The translations under genes and the position numbers were made by a program. From CAZTDD01 sp964612675 (lineage in GTDB: Bacteria; Hinthialibacterota; Hinthialibacteria; Hinthialibacterales; JAKPRU01), in assembly GCA_964612675.1 (NCBI GenBank), contig CAZTDD010000004.1:48476-112475 (forward strand): 64,000 nucleotides of DNA, in the 5' to 3' direction. A model generated the notes under the pieces. The model searched no databases. It saw only the letters and a program-made list of their open reading frames with translations, and had not been told where the DNA came from. Below are positions 49,141 through 58,882 of this stretch, in pieces. How positions within the stretch are numbered: the stretch's first letter is position 1; each line of letters starts with the position of its first letter.

Positions 49141-52100
49141 ATGCGCAGGAAAGAAACGCTCCTGTCCATCGTGCTCCTTGTTGCCGTACTCGCACCGCAG
49201 TGTTCCGCAGTTGAACAGCAACACGAGCCCCTCATCCTGGGCGGCGTAGAACTCGACGTCGCGCAACTGTCAAAGAAGAGTCCACTCAGTCTCAAGCACA
49301 TCCCAGCCCCCGGTCTCCATCACGCGATTGTCCAGTTTTCAAAGCCTCTGTCGCCCGACGAACGAAAGACAATCAGACAAAGGCAAGTTGATTTCCTGCA
49401 GTACATACCGCCCTATGCCTATTTCATCTCCGGCACACGCGAGGCGTTTCTTCAGCTGGAAAGACACAAAAACGTCGTGGGAGTCATCCTCGTTCCGCAC
49501 GAAGTGAAGTTGGACGAAGTCATCCGATCCTCTGCGAGGACGCCTTCAAAAACACAGGGAAAGAAACCCAGTGCAATCCGACGCGAGCAGTTCAAAGTTG
49601 TTTTCTTTGAAGACACTTCCTTCAAACAGGCAAGACGTGCTCTTGCGGCAAACGGTGCGATTCCGGCTGCAACGCAAACCGATTTCGACTTTCGACAGAC
49701 AATCGATTCCGTCAGGATCCCGGTTCACCGCGTGGAAGACCTGGCGAAAGAAGACTGTGTCTATCTGATCACTGAAGTCGATCCGCCGGCACGCCCTTTG
49801 AATTTGGACGCACAAGATACCTCGAACGTGGACGAGATCCAGCCGAAAGGCGACGCGGGCTACAACCTCGACGGGAGTGGCGTAACCGTCGGCGTATGGG
49901 ACGTCGGCCGTGTCAATATCAACCATGAGCAAATCCTCGACCGCGCCAAGCAGATGGATTCAGCGGCGTTTGGTTTCAACGACCATGCGAGCCACGTCGC
50001 GGGAACCATTGCGGGCAGCGGTACGAAAACGGTGCAAGCGAAGGGAATGGCGCCCGCCGCGAAGCTGCTTTGTTGGGATACGGGAAGCGATCTCAGAGAG
50101 ATGGATCAGTATGCCCATCTAATCTCGATTTCGAATCATTCTTATGCGAGCAGTATCAGCGAGGAAACGGACCGTCAGCACAGGCCCACAGCAAGTTACG
50201 GCCACCTAGGCATCTACGGCACGATCAGCCAAGCCTGGGATCGGCTTGTGGACGATCACGATGTGATTGTGATTCGCTCGGCGGGAAACGAGCGAAGGTT
50301 TATTACAGCGGACGGTGAATCCACAATGGACAACCCGTACCCCGAGGAGTTCGATACCATCCTATCGGTTGCCGCTGCGAAAAACCTCATTTCGGTTGGG
50401 GCCGTCGAAGATTTGACCGACGAGCCGCCGGTGCCGGACGACAACAGCATGACCGGTTTCTCGAGCTGGGGACCGACAAATGATGGTCGGATTAAGCCGG
50501 ACGTCGTCGCGAACGGCAGACGGCTCTACTCGATGATCGCGGACGCTGACGATGCTTATGCGAGTAATTCCGGCACCTCGATGTCCGGTCCTACCGTGGC
50601 GGGAATCGCCGCGTGTCTCGTTCAGCAGTTTCGCAAAACATTCGACGGTGCGGACCCGACTTCCGCCACAATGAAATCGATTTTGATTCATACCGCGATT
50701 GATGGCGGTTCGCTGCCCGGACCCGACTATCGGTTCGGCTGGGGCCTGGTGGATGCGCGAGCCGCCGCCGATTTCATCTTCAAGCACGGCGTGGACGGCA
50801 ACCACATCGAACTGGGCGCGTACAGCGACACGGTTCTGCAGTATCCAATGACCTATACCGGTTCCGGTCCGATTAAGGCGACCATGGTGTGGAAAGATCC
50901 TCCGGGGATTCCTATCTCGGGCTCCCTTTCGGAGACGACACCGAATCTAGTGAACGATCTCAACCTCCATGTATTTGCTCCTGACGGAACGTACTTCCCA
51001 TATACCTTGGATCCATCCGCGCCATTGGAACCCGCCCGGCAGGATACCGAAAACCACCGGGACAATGTCGAACAGGTCTTCATCGAATCGCCTGTGGAAG
51101 GTTCGTATGCAATCTGGGTGGACGGTCAAGTCAACCTGGGGGATGCGCAGGAATTCGCGCTGTGTATTTCCGGTCTGGAATACGGCGGCGATGCTCCCCA
51201 CGCGATGCACACGGTAATCATGACACCGAAAAGGAGCGATATTCTCTCGGAGACGGTGCCGATTCGCGCTCATTTTATTGATAACCAGGGCGCTTCGAAA
51301 ATGACGTTCAACGTGGATGGAGCGGTGATCGACGATCCCGAAACCGATGAGGTCGAAGGCGAAATCATATTTGAATCGCCGGAGAATCAGGGCGTACACA
51401 GTGCGCAGTGGGATTCGTCGACTGTCGCCAACGGCAGTCACACGATTGAGGTGACGGTCACCTCATCGGACGACATGACTCACACACGGGGAATTTCGGC
51501 CTATGTCATTAACGAGGTGACGTATACCGAGCTGCTGCTTGACGGTCCCACAAAGTACGGCAGGACGTGGCCGTCGGAGGATGAAGATTGGTTTGTTTTT
51601 GAGGCGCCGGATTCCGCCACGTATACCGTTGAAACGCTGCGGGCCTGGGATCTGCAGCCGATGGATACGGTGTTGACGCTGTACGCGTCAGGTGCCGAAA
51701 GCAGCCCCATCGCGGTGAATGACGACGGCGGACGCGGTATCCTGTCGAGAATTACGCAGGTGTTCGAGGGCGGACATGATTATCTTGTGAAAGTTAGTTC
51801 GTTTGGAAAAGCAACGGGCGCGTACGGAATTCGTTTGCGTACCGCAACCGAAGAACCCACCGCACAGATCGTTAACCTGGAGGTCAACGGTCCGAAAGTC
51901 TCCAGCTTCGAAATCACCTCCGATCTCGATCAGTGGTACCGGTTCACCACCGAGCGCTTCGGAACCTATCACATCGTGACCTCGCCGGTTTCCGACGGGG
52001 TCGGAGCGGGGCCGCAGATTCTTCTGTACGATTCGAATAACGAGAAAGTGCTGGCGAGTTCCACTCGCGGAACCCGTCTCTTCAGCCGGGTTTTGCCGGG

Positions 52101-53019
52101 AGGACAGACCTATCTGGTGAACGCGGTTCTTTCGAAGGAGTCGCCCGACGCGTATCTGATCGGAGTCGAGAACGAGACCGTCGGCGAGCTGACGGAGTTG
52201 GTTTTGGATGGTCCCGAACTCAGTGGACATCTCCCATCGGCAGCGACCGGCGAAGCGTGGTATTGGCTGCGAGCGCCCTCGGGGGGTACGTACATGGTTG
52301 CCGAACTTGCTAGTGTCACCGAGGAGTTTGTGACGGGTCCGAATCTCTCGCTTTACGGCCCGCGCGATCCGAACGAACTTGTTCGAACGGGTGACCCGCG
52401 TCCCTCCGAGCGGATACGGAAGAAACTCGCGTCGATGCTTCGGGGCGACCGAGTCTATTATCTGAAAGTGGAGCCGGAGGGCTGGAGCGGCGGCTATACT
52501 ATCGCAGCGCGGGAACTCGAAATCGGTACGCTGTATTCGATTACGCGCTCGTTTTCTGCGGAGGGGTATACGCCCGGCGAGTCGATGAGGGTTACACTCG
52601 AGGTCAGCACCAATGGCGACACGTTGGTGAATGTCGATGAAATCGTCGAGGTTCTTCCTCCGGGCTGGACAGCGGGCGACCTTTCGTCTCCCGGTTTCAA
52701 GCAGGGCATGACGGGAATATTCCTGCGTTGGCCGTGGGTGCCGGAAGGAACGAACAAGGTCACGTACACGGCGTTCCCGCCGGATGACGCTGCAGGTTTT
52801 TATTCGTTTTACGGTCAGCTTTCATACCGTATCGGTAAGAAGCTGCATGCGGTGTTCACATTGGAGCGGCGGCGTATCGGCCCCGCGGCGCAAGGTCTCG
52901 GCTCCTGGTTCTCGCCGCTGCAACGGTCTTCGGTGGGTGTTGGTGTAGATATCCCGTACGTGCAACCAAAAGACAATCCAATCCGAAGCGCCATGGAATT
53001 CTGGCAGGAGTATCGGTGA
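49141..53019 (+). CDS. Very large secreted subtilase (S8 peptidase)
   Basis: A 1292-residue exported serine protease. After the signal peptide (SIVLLVAVLAPQCSAV) there is a long pro-region. The catalytic domain starts near 240, with Asp254 (GVWDVG), His282 (NDHASHVAGT), the oxyanion Asn in SAGNER and Ser480 (SGTSMSGPTVAG), so the triad is complete. The later region has several beta-sandwich PPC-like repeats (TYTELLLDGPTKYG; LTELVLDGPELSG), used for surface binding. It degrades extracellular proteins. GGAAGG stands before ATG 49141. A good terminator lies 36 bases downstream. Confidence 0.93.
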   Translation: MRRKETLLSIVLLVAVLAPQCSAVEQQHEPLILGGVELDVAQLSKKSPLSLKHIPAPGLHHAIVQFSKPLSPDERKTIRQRQVDFLQYIPPYAYFISGTREAFLQLERHKNVVGVILVPHEVKLDEVIRSSARTPSKTQGKKPSAIRREQFKVVFFEDTSFKQARRALAANGAIPAATQTDFDFRQTIDSVRIPVHRVEDLAKEDCVYLITEVDPPARPLNLDAQDTSNVDEIQPKGDAGYNLDGSGVTVGVWDVGRVNINHEQILDRAKQMDSAAFGFNDHASHVAGTIAGSGTKTVQAKGMAPAAKLLCWDTGSDLREMDQYAHLISISNHSYASSISEETDRQHRPTASYGHLGIYGTISQAWDRLVDDHDVIVIRSAGNERRFITADGESTMDNPYPEEFDTILSVAAAKNLISVGAVEDLTDEPPVPDDNSMTGFSSWGPTNDGRIKPDVVANGRRLYSMIADADDAYASNSGTSMSGPTVAGIAACLVQQFRKTFDGADPTSATMKSILIHTAIDGGSLPGPDYRFGWGLVDARAAADFIFKHGVDGNHIELGAYSDTVLQYPMTYTGSGPIKATMVWKDPPGIPISGSLSETTPNLVNDLNLHVFAPDGTYFPYTLDPSAPLEPARQDTENHRDNVEQVFIESPVEGSYAIWVDGQVNLGDAQEFALCISGLEYGGDAPHAMHTVIMTPKRSDILSETVPIRAHFIDNQGASKMTFNVDGAVIDDPETDEVEGEIIFESPENQGVHSAQWDSSTVANGSHTIEVTVTSSDDMTHTRGISAYVINEVTYTELLLDGPTKYGRTWPSEDEDWFVFEAPDSATYTVETLRAWDLQPMDTVLTLYASGAESSPIAVNDDGGRGILSRITQVFEGGHDYLVKVSSFGKATGAYGIRLRTATEEPTAQIVNLEVNGPKVSSFEITSDLDQWYRFTTERFGTYHIVTSPVSDGVGAGPQILLYDSNNEKVLASSTRGTRLFSRVLPGGQTYLVNAVLSKESPDAYLIGVENETVGELTELVLDGPELSGHLPSAATGEAWYWLRAPSGGTYMVAELASVTEEFVTGPNLSLYGPRDPNELVRTGDPRPSERIRKKLASMLRGDRVYYLKVEPEGWSGGYTIAARELEIGTLYSITRSFSAEGYTPGESMRVTLEVSTNGDTLVNVDEIVEVLPPGWTAGDLSSPGFKQGMTGIFLRWPWVPEGTNKVTYTAFPPDDAAGFYSFYGQLSYRIGKKLHAVFTLERRRIGPAAQGLGSWFSPLQRSSVGVGVDIPYVQPKDNPIRSAMEFWQEYR

Positions 53020-53054
53020 CCCGAGTGGCCCCGTTCGATCAAATCAAGCGTGTG

Positions 53055-53106
53055 CCACCTCCAAGGGTACCGCCCCCGACTCCGTTTGGAGGTGGTTGTG
53101 TTTTTA
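53055..53106 (+). terminator. Rho-independent terminator after the subtilase
   Basis: CCACCTCCAA (53055-53064) pairs perfectly with TTGGAGGTGG (53086-53095), followed by TTGTGTTTTT. Confidence 0.88.
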
Positions 53107-53490
53107 TGCATGGTCCCCTCTTTCGTGTTTCATTGTCTGAATCATGATGGTCAGGATGATAATTTTTCCAAAATCATAATGAATATCATCTAATCTAGAT
53201 ATCTGAATTTACACATTACTCCATCCCTATTGAGGCTTGGGCTATGTGAAGGCGGTCACAGGAATCGCCACGGGTTGGAGGTCTGGTCGAGCCGGTGTAA
53301 TGAGGTATGCTGCATTATGGCGTTCGCGAATTCCTGGAAGGATACAAGTCACACCCCGCCGGATAGTGGACATGCAGGCTTCTATCGCCGGCGAACAGGC
53401 CACCATGCGGACGACTCTCGTTATGACAAATACAAACGTGTTGGCCATCAGCACGTTTTGACGGGCCGCTAAGTATAACAAGGGAAGATA
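53107..53490. other. Gene-free stretch, relatively AT-rich at its left
   Basis: 384 bases between the terminator and the next gene. Short frames exist on both strands, but none has a ribosome site or family resemblance. The left part (53130-53220) is AT-rich and may hold a promoter for the radical SAM gene. Confidence 0.5.
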
Positions 53491-54681
53491 ATGACCAGCA
53501 GGCGGCAGTCAACACTTTTCGATCTCGACGACGGCGGGAATTTGAACCCCGTGATTGCTCCGCCCGATGGCTGGGAGCCCAAACCGGCTCCCTTCTTCTC
53601 ACCTGAAAGAATCATTCTCGCCAAGGGAAGCACAACGAGCTCTGAACGGGCAGAACTCGCGCGTCAGATTTGCGACACCTACCCGAACGCGGAGATCGTC
53701 GAAGAAAAGGAGACTCCCCATTCCCTCATCAAGATCGAAGGATCGTCACTCCTCGACCGACACCGTGTGGGAAAGAAAACATTGGTCCTGGGCGAATTGA
53801 ATGACGCCGTTCGCTTCAGCGAAGAGAAAGGAAATACTTGCCCGAATTACTGGCATTTCTCCCCGTACGGTTTCTGTCCGTACGGCTGTCGCTATTGCTA
53901 CCTGGCAGGGACTACCGGCGTCAAATTCTCGCCGACGGCGAAGATCTATGTGAACCTCATTCAAATGCTTCGAAAGATCGAGACAATCGCCAGACAATTG
54001 GGAAGACCGACTGCGTTCTATTTGGGGAAACTCCAAGACGGACTCGCACTGGACCCATTGACTGGATATTCACGTGTCATGGCGCCGTTTTTTGCAAGAA
54101 GCAAATATGCAAGATTGACCTTGCTCACGAAATCGGGAAACGTTGACAATCTCCTTGGGTTGGATCACGCCAGGCACACAATCCTGTCATGGTCTCTCAG
54201 TCCCCAACCCATCTGCGAAGAATTCGAAATGAATACCCCGTCGCTTGAGGATAGGCTTGGCGCAATGGAGCGGTGTGTGAGGAGCGGGTATCCCGTTCGA
54301 GCGGTTATTATGCCGATCATTCCTGTGCCGGGCTGGGATGAAATGTACGCGGATTTCGTAAAGGAACTGCTGGAGCGAATCCCGCTCGACCGAATCACGC
54401 TCGGCGGAGTCTGCATGTATCAAACCGCCTATGGCTTGATGAAGAACAAACTCCCACCCGACAACGTGCTGACAGAGAACATCGTTACGAACAAGAATCA
54501 GTCTTCTGACGGTCGAATGAGATACTCCCAGGAAATGCGCGCGACTGTCTATTCCCACTTGATCCGCGAGATCCGACGACGGCAACCCAAACTCGCAATC
54601 GGTCTGTGTTTGGAAGAAGATCCCGTGCGGGAAGAAACTGGAATCGCGGACAATAAGGGCAGATGCAATTGTGTCTTATGA
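53491..54681 (+). CDS. Radical SAM protein related to spore photoproduct lyase
   Basis: A 396-residue protein. The radical SAM motif is Cys129-x3-Cys133-x2-Cys136 (FCPYGCRYCYLAG). The surrounding CPNYWHFSPYGFCPYGC and the later LLTKSGNVDNLL ... ILSWSLSP segments match the spore photoproduct lyase family (SplB and its non-spore relatives). In spore formers it repairs UV-made thymine dimers; relatives in non-spore formers have unknown substrates. The C-terminal CNC just before the stop is typical of relatives. It is monocistronic. Confidence 0.85.
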   Translation: MTSRRQSTLFDLDDGGNLNPVIAPPDGWEPKPAPFFSPERIILAKGSTTSSERAELARQICDTYPNAEIVEEKETPHSLIKIEGSSLLDRHRVGKKTLVLGELNDAVRFSEEKGNTCPNYWHFSPYGFCPYGCRYCYLAGTTGVKFSPTAKIYVNLIQMLRKIETIARQLGRPTAFYLGKLQDGLALDPLTGYSRVMAPFFARSKYARLTLLTKSGNVDNLLGLDHARHTILSWSLSPQPICEEFEMNTPSLEDRLGAMERCVRSGYPVRAVIMPIIPVPGWDEMYADFVKELLERIPLDRITLGGVCMYQTAYGLMKNKLPPDNVLTENIVTNKNQSSDGRMRYSQEMRATVYSHLIREIRRRQPKLAIGLCLEEDPVREETGIADNKGRCNCVL

Positions 54682-54787
54682 TGTTAGCATAGCGATGCTG
54701 AGTATCACTTATCGTTTTGTCGGGTGGCCCCGATTGCTCGTCAATCGGGGTGCGATAGCACAAGAGGTGTAATACGATTCCCTTTCC

Positions 54788-54880
54788 ACCCCAACGGGGT
54801 CAGGTAATGTAGCCAGGGGCAACGTCCCTGGGAACGATGACAGTAACATATCCCAAGCCCCAACGGGGCGAGGTAAGACC
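54788..54880. repeat. REP-like palindromes downstream of the RAYT gene
   Basis: Two short units: CCCCAACGGGG near 54788-54799 with CCAGGGGCAACGTCCCTGG (54812-54831), and CCCCAACGGGG again at 54858-54869. They match the units on the other side of the transposase. Confidence 0.75.
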
Positions 54881-54884
54881 ACCT

Positions 54885-55337
54885 TCAATCCCACACATAC
54901 CTCTCGTCGTAATCCAAACCGTACGCTTTCAAGAACCGGCGATACTCTTCTTGAAACGTAATCGTCTTGTGGTGCGTCTTTTGGCCCTCGATATATTGGA
55001 TCAAATGCTCGACGTTCTTTTGACCCATTGAGAACGCGCCGTATCCCGCCTGCCATCGGAACGCCTTAAACGAATCGCCTTTTGATTTAATCCACTTTGA
55101 TGAACGTTTTTTCACCATTTCCACAAAATGCGCGATTGTCTCGGTGCGAGACAATTTGAACAGGATATGCACGTAGTCTGAATCGCCGCCGATTTTCAGG
55201 ATCGGACATCCCAGTTCCCGGGCAATTCCGCATATATAGGCATACAATTCGGATTCTACGGCGGGCGTGATAAATCGATACCGGTTTTTCGTGCTGAATA
55301 TGAGATGGATTAAAACGTCGGAGAAGGATTGAGGCAT
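54885..55337 (-). CDS. REP-associated tyrosine transposase (RAYT, IS200-like)
   Basis: A 150-residue HUH-superfamily transposase of the RAYT type. The N-terminal VLIHLIFSTKNR and the C-terminal WQAGYGAFSM (catalytic Tyr99) and YDERYVWD are hallmark sequences. The HUH metal motif, normally DHVHLL, reads DYVHIL here, so the first His is replaced by Tyr55; it may be slow or inactive. RAYTs move or maintain REP palindromes in their host; palindromes lie on both sides. ATG 55337 is preferred over GTG 55346. Confidence 0.85.
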   Translation of the reverse strand: MPQSFSDVLIHLIFSTKNRYRFITPAVESELYAYICGIARELGCPILKIGGDSDYVHILFKLSRTETIAHFVEMVKKRSSKWIKSKGDSFKAFRWQAGYGAFSMGQKNVEHLIQYIEGQKTHHKTITFQEEYRRFLKAYGLDYDERYVWD

Positions 55338-55344
55338 GATTACC

Positions 55345-55556
55345 ACGCCCCGTTGGGGCTTGTCCTCTTTGAAGTGGTACCAATAATAACTCCGTAATTC
55401 TATCCAGGGGCGTTGCCCACTGGCTATGATACCTCACCCCTTCGGGGTTAAGAGAAACGGACGACTAAATCTCAAACGAACCGCGCGTCTTTTCCAGATC
55501 CGTACCCAGGGGCGTTGCCCGCCGGCTATAACACTTCACCCCGTTGGGGTGAAAAG
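55345..55556. repeat. REP-like palindromes upstream of the RAYT gene
   Basis: Three or more units: GCCCCGTTGGGGC (55347-55359), CCAGGGGCGTTGCCC with GGCTATGATACCTCACCCC (55413-55440), and the same again at 55505-55550 with CACCCCGTTGGGGTG. Together with the downstream units they form a small BIME-like array around the transposase. Between 55557 and 55833 no gene is evident. Confidence 0.78.
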
Positions 55557-55833
55557 CAGAAGACGCTGTTGGGGCGAGAAACAAAATCCGTTTGTGGAGA
55601 AACCCTCTTGTTCTTTCGTCACCCCGATTGCTTTCGATTGGGCAAATTCGAGCAATCGGCGCCACGCGTATAGCGTCGCGCGATCGAGCGGTTCGCCGAA
55701 AACTCTGAGCAGTTGCGCAAGACGGAACGAGAAGTTCATGTAACAATACAAGCAACCCGGTTGCCTCATGGCTGGTTAGTGCGAAGAAGGCGGGCCGGAG
55801 TACGATGAACAATTGCTTGAACACGAGGAGACC

Positions 55834-58017
55834 ATGTTACGCATATTCGGTTCATTTCTTTGTCTATTCATTACAGTGAACATCGCTTCCGCCGGAGACT
55901 TGAAACGGGACTTTACCGATCCGCCGCTCCACTACGCCCCCCGACCATTGTGGTTTTGGAACAATACGACTGTCACCGCCGACGGGATTATTGAACAAAT
56001 GCGTCTGAGCCGAGACCAGTGCGGGTACGGAGGGTTCGGGATTCTGCCCTTCGGTGAGAATTTTAAGCCCGAATACCTGACGGACGCCTATTTTAATCTC
56101 TACGGCGTCGCTCTACAACAGGCGAAAGAACTTGGGATGATCATGTGTATCTACGATGAATACGGATTCCCGAGCGGCAGCGCCGGTGCGATCCACGGGG
56201 ACGGCGTGCCACGATTTGCAAACCGCTATCCCGATTCCACCATCAAACGTTTGGACAAACACGAGTGGGACGTCGATACCGGTCAGTCGTTTTCCTGCGA
56301 CCTTCCCGACGGACAATTGATGAGCGCCGTGGCGATGGATATGAAGACGAAGGAACGAGTTGACCTTACTCCGTATGTGAAAAATGACACGCTCGAATGG
56401 ACATCGCAGCCCGGCGACTGGAAAGTGATGCTGTTTGTTTGCGTCAAGGACGGCGATCCGAATCTCGATTATCTTGACCCGGAAGCCGTCGCTCGATTTG
56501 TGCAGATGACCCACCAGGCCTATTACGATCGTTTCCACGAGTATTTCGGGACAACTATCGACGGAACATTTTTCGATGAACCAACCATGTATCGAGCAAA
56601 CGGGCGCATGTGGACCGAAGACTTTAATGAGAAATTCCGAAACGCCCATGGTTTCGACCCGGCGCAGTACTACCCGGCTCTGTGGTATGACATCGGACCG
56701 GAAACAGAGGCGGCCAGGAATTATCTCTTCGGCTTTCGCACCGAACTCTACGCGACAGGGTTTCCAAAGATAATCCAGGAGTGGTGTACGGAACACGGAA
56801 TAACAGCGACCGGCCACCAGGACCAAGAGGAAGTAATGAATCCGGTCAGCGTTTCCGGAGATTTAATGAAATGTTTTCAATATCAGGACATCCCAGGTGT
56901 GGACAAGATTGGCGGTAATCGCCCGGCGGAACGGTTTTACAAAATTATCAGCTCCGCAGCGTATAACTGGGACAAATCTCTGGTCATGTCCGAAACATAC
57001 GGCGCTATGGGTGACATCGATTGGGACACGATCTACGCCATCGCGATGGAACAATATACAAAAGGAATTAATCTGCTGATTCCGCATGCGGTCTGGTACG
57101 ACAACGAAAAGGTTACTTTTAAACCGGAACTCTCCTGGCGTCATCCGAAATACAAAGACGGGTTGCCTGAGTATAGTCAGTATATTGGACGGTTAAACGT
57201 GATGCTGCAAAACGATGGCCGTCACGTCGCAGACATCGCAATACTCTATCCGATCGCGACGTTGCAGGCGGGGCACTATCTCGACGGTCCCCTGGGATAT
57301 TACAAAGGAGGCGTTGAAATTCCTGAGGCGGATTACGTCGAAATCGGCGAAATTCTTTCCACGGAGATCTGCAGAGATTTCACGTTTATCCATCCCGACG
57401 TCTTGGATGAAAATTTCCGTATTGATGACGACACGATACGGCTCGAGAATCCGCTCAATCACGAATCGTATAAAGTCATTATTGTTCCCGCTCACAAAAC
57501 CATTCGCTGGAGCAACCTCAAAAAGATCAAGCGATTCTATGACAACGGAGGCCAGGTAATTGCTACGGGAACATTGCCGTCGAAATCAGCGGAGTTTGGA
57601 CATGACCAAGAGGTAATCGACACGGTTCATGAAATCTTCGGAGACGATTCTACAATTCAAGAAAATACACATGGTGGCAGAGCCGTCTTTTTGGAAAAAC
57701 CCGACGCTTCAACCATGCGGGAAATGTTAGACCATATGGTTCAAATATATGACGTCGCATTCAATCTCGGCGAGGAACTTCGGTATATTCATAAGGTACG
57801 AGAGGGAACGGACATCTATTTTTTCATTAATTTAAGAGATAAACCTGTTTCTTCCCGGGTAAGAATACGAGGCCGCTTGACGCCCGGACTATGGGATCCG
57901 CATACGGGCGAAGTGAGCTCGGCGGAATATACGCACTTAAAAGAAGACAACGTTGAAATCACGGAGATCTCTGTTGAATTGACACCTTTAACATCAGTAT
58001 TTGTTGTTTCAGGTTAG
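55834..58017 (+). CDS. Secreted GH106-like glycoside hydrolase (alpha-L-rhamnosidase-like)
   Basis: A 727-residue exported protein; ATG 55834 has GAGGAG upstream and opens a signal peptide (IFGSFLCLFITVNIASAG). The body begins FTDPPLHYAPRPLWFWNNTT, and continues with GYGGFGILPFGENF, the GH106 pattern (rhamnosidases with a modified TIM barrel). FFDEPTMY holds a likely acidic catalytic residue. GH106 removes rhamnose from rhamnogalacturonan and related glycans, consistent with the PL11 remnant 2.3 kb away. Members are often 900-1100 residues; this one is shorter and lacks the usual C-terminal beta domains. By eye its codon use is more AT-rich than its neighbours. Confidence 0.78.
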   Translation: MLRIFGSFLCLFITVNIASAGDLKRDFTDPPLHYAPRPLWFWNNTTVTADGIIEQMRLSRDQCGYGGFGILPFGENFKPEYLTDAYFNLYGVALQQAKELGMIMCIYDEYGFPSGSAGAIHGDGVPRFANRYPDSTIKRLDKHEWDVDTGQSFSCDLPDGQLMSAVAMDMKTKERVDLTPYVKNDTLEWTSQPGDWKVMLFVCVKDGDPNLDYLDPEAVARFVQMTHQAYYDRFHEYFGTTIDGTFFDEPTMYRANGRMWTEDFNEKFRNAHGFDPAQYYPALWYDIGPETEAARNYLFGFRTELYATGFPKIIQEWCTEHGITATGHQDQEEVMNPVSVSGDLMKCFQYQDIPGVDKIGGNRPAERFYKIISSAAYNWDKSLVMSETYGAMGDIDWDTIYAIAMEQYTKGINLLIPHAVWYDNEKVTFKPELSWRHPKYKDGLPEYSQYIGRLNVMLQNDGRHVADIAILYPIATLQAGHYLDGPLGYYKGGVEIPEADYVEIGEILSTEICRDFTFIHPDVLDENFRIDDDTIRLENPLNHESYKVIIVPAHKTIRWSNLKKIKRFYDNGGQVIATGTLPSKSAEFGHDQEVIDTVHEIFGDDSTIQENTHGGRAVFLEKPDASTMREMLDHMVQIYDVAFNLGEELRYIHKVREGTDIYFFINLRDKPVSSRVRIRGRLTPGLWDPHTGEVSSAEYTHLKEDNVEITEISVELTPLTSVFVVSG

Positions 58018-58021
58018 TAAG

Positions 58022-58072
58022 GGGTGTTTCTTCATGTGTGGCAAACAGGTCGACAGCTGGTGTTCGTTTTGA
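58022..58072 (+). pseudogene. C-terminal remnant of a pseudopilin gene
   Basis: Sixteen codons plus stop (GCFFMCGKQVDSWCSF) match the end of the intact pseudopilin gene downstream (GCFYMDGKQVGSRCSF). No start or upstream part remains; it begins four bases after the GH106 stop. So a second pseudopilin gene once stood here and was cut when the GH106 gene arrived or its own 5' part was deleted. Confidence 0.8.
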
Positions 58073-58163
58073 TGTCCGGGATTGCGACAATCGGACTCCG
58101 AGACGGAATGGACAATGCTCAGTACAGCATAAATCACGCGTTTGACATCAGGAGGTGGATTCC

Positions 58164-58775
58164 ATGAGGACATATCGAGCATTCACGCTGATCGAGTTGC
58201 TCATCGTTGTTGCGATTATCGGGATCCTGGCGGCGATTGCCGTTCCCAATTTCATGAACGCGCGGGTCCGGGCGAAAATCGCCCGAGTCCAAGCCGATTT
58301 CAAAACGCTGACAACAGCCCAAGAGATGTACCGGGCCGATCATAATCGATATACGAACGATTACGACCAAGAAGACGATCAGGAAGACGAACAAGGCTGG
58401 AAGGATTTGACCACACCCGTTGCCTACATGAATTCCATACTGATCGATCCCTTTATTACCCGGCGAGAGATGCCCCGCCTTGCGGGCTCGAGTTTCAATG
58501 ATGAGATCGCACCGTACTATGAGTTGGGATCCGGTTCCGATAATTACACGCATTCTGTTCCCGTCGTCCATGCGTTTTACATCGAGTGTGTCGGGCCGGA
58601 TCACGGCGATGACGGAGGCGGTCCGGATAGTTTTCCCTTTCTCACAAACGTGAATCGGTACGATACTTCCAATGGTCTGATCTCACGTGGGGATATTGTC
58701 GGATTCGGTGGAGATTGGACCGCCGGCTGTTTCTACATGGACGGCAAACAGGTCGGCAGCCGTTGCTCGTTTTGA
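58164..58775 (+). CDS. Type II secretion / type IV pilus-like pseudopilin
   Basis: A 203-residue protein with the class-III signal MRTYRAFTLIELLIVVAIIG, cut by the prepilin peptidase before Phe7; Glu at position +5 is present. Ala at -1 instead of Gly is less common. The long N-terminal helix spans the membrane, and the C-terminal domain ends in GCFYMDGKQVGSRCSF. ATG 58164 has AGGAGG eight bases upstream. GspG-type pseudopilins build the piston of type II secretion, but in candidate phyla many copies are scattered like this one with no Gsp genes nearby. Confidence 0.87.
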   Translation: MRTYRAFTLIELLIVVAIIGILAAIAVPNFMNARVRAKIARVQADFKTLTTAQEMYRADHNRYTNDYDQEDDQEDEQGWKDLTTPVAYMNSILIDPFITRREMPRLAGSSFNDEIAPYYELGSGSDNYTHSVPVVHAFYIECVGPDHGDDGGGPDSFPFLTNVNRYDTSNGLISRGDIVGFGGDWTAGCFYMDGKQVGSRCSF

Positions 58776-58882
58776 CGTGTTACTGTTCAGGGAAATCCGC
58801 ACTGAAATTCATCAGACTATCGATGCCGGCGAAGTGTAGCGAATCGTTCATGCACGAAGTCTGCTCCTGTCGAATTCACTCG

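Noticed and set aside
53230..53472. Short plus-strand frames in the gap before the spore-photolyase-like gene
   Set aside because: No ribosome site or homology; overlapping frames on both strands are equally long.
55576..55769. Small minus-strand coding frame (VFGEPLDRATLYAWRRLLEF) upstream of the GH106 gene
   Set aside because: It ends within a REP unit, has no ribosome site and no family match; may be a gene fragment but cannot be supported.
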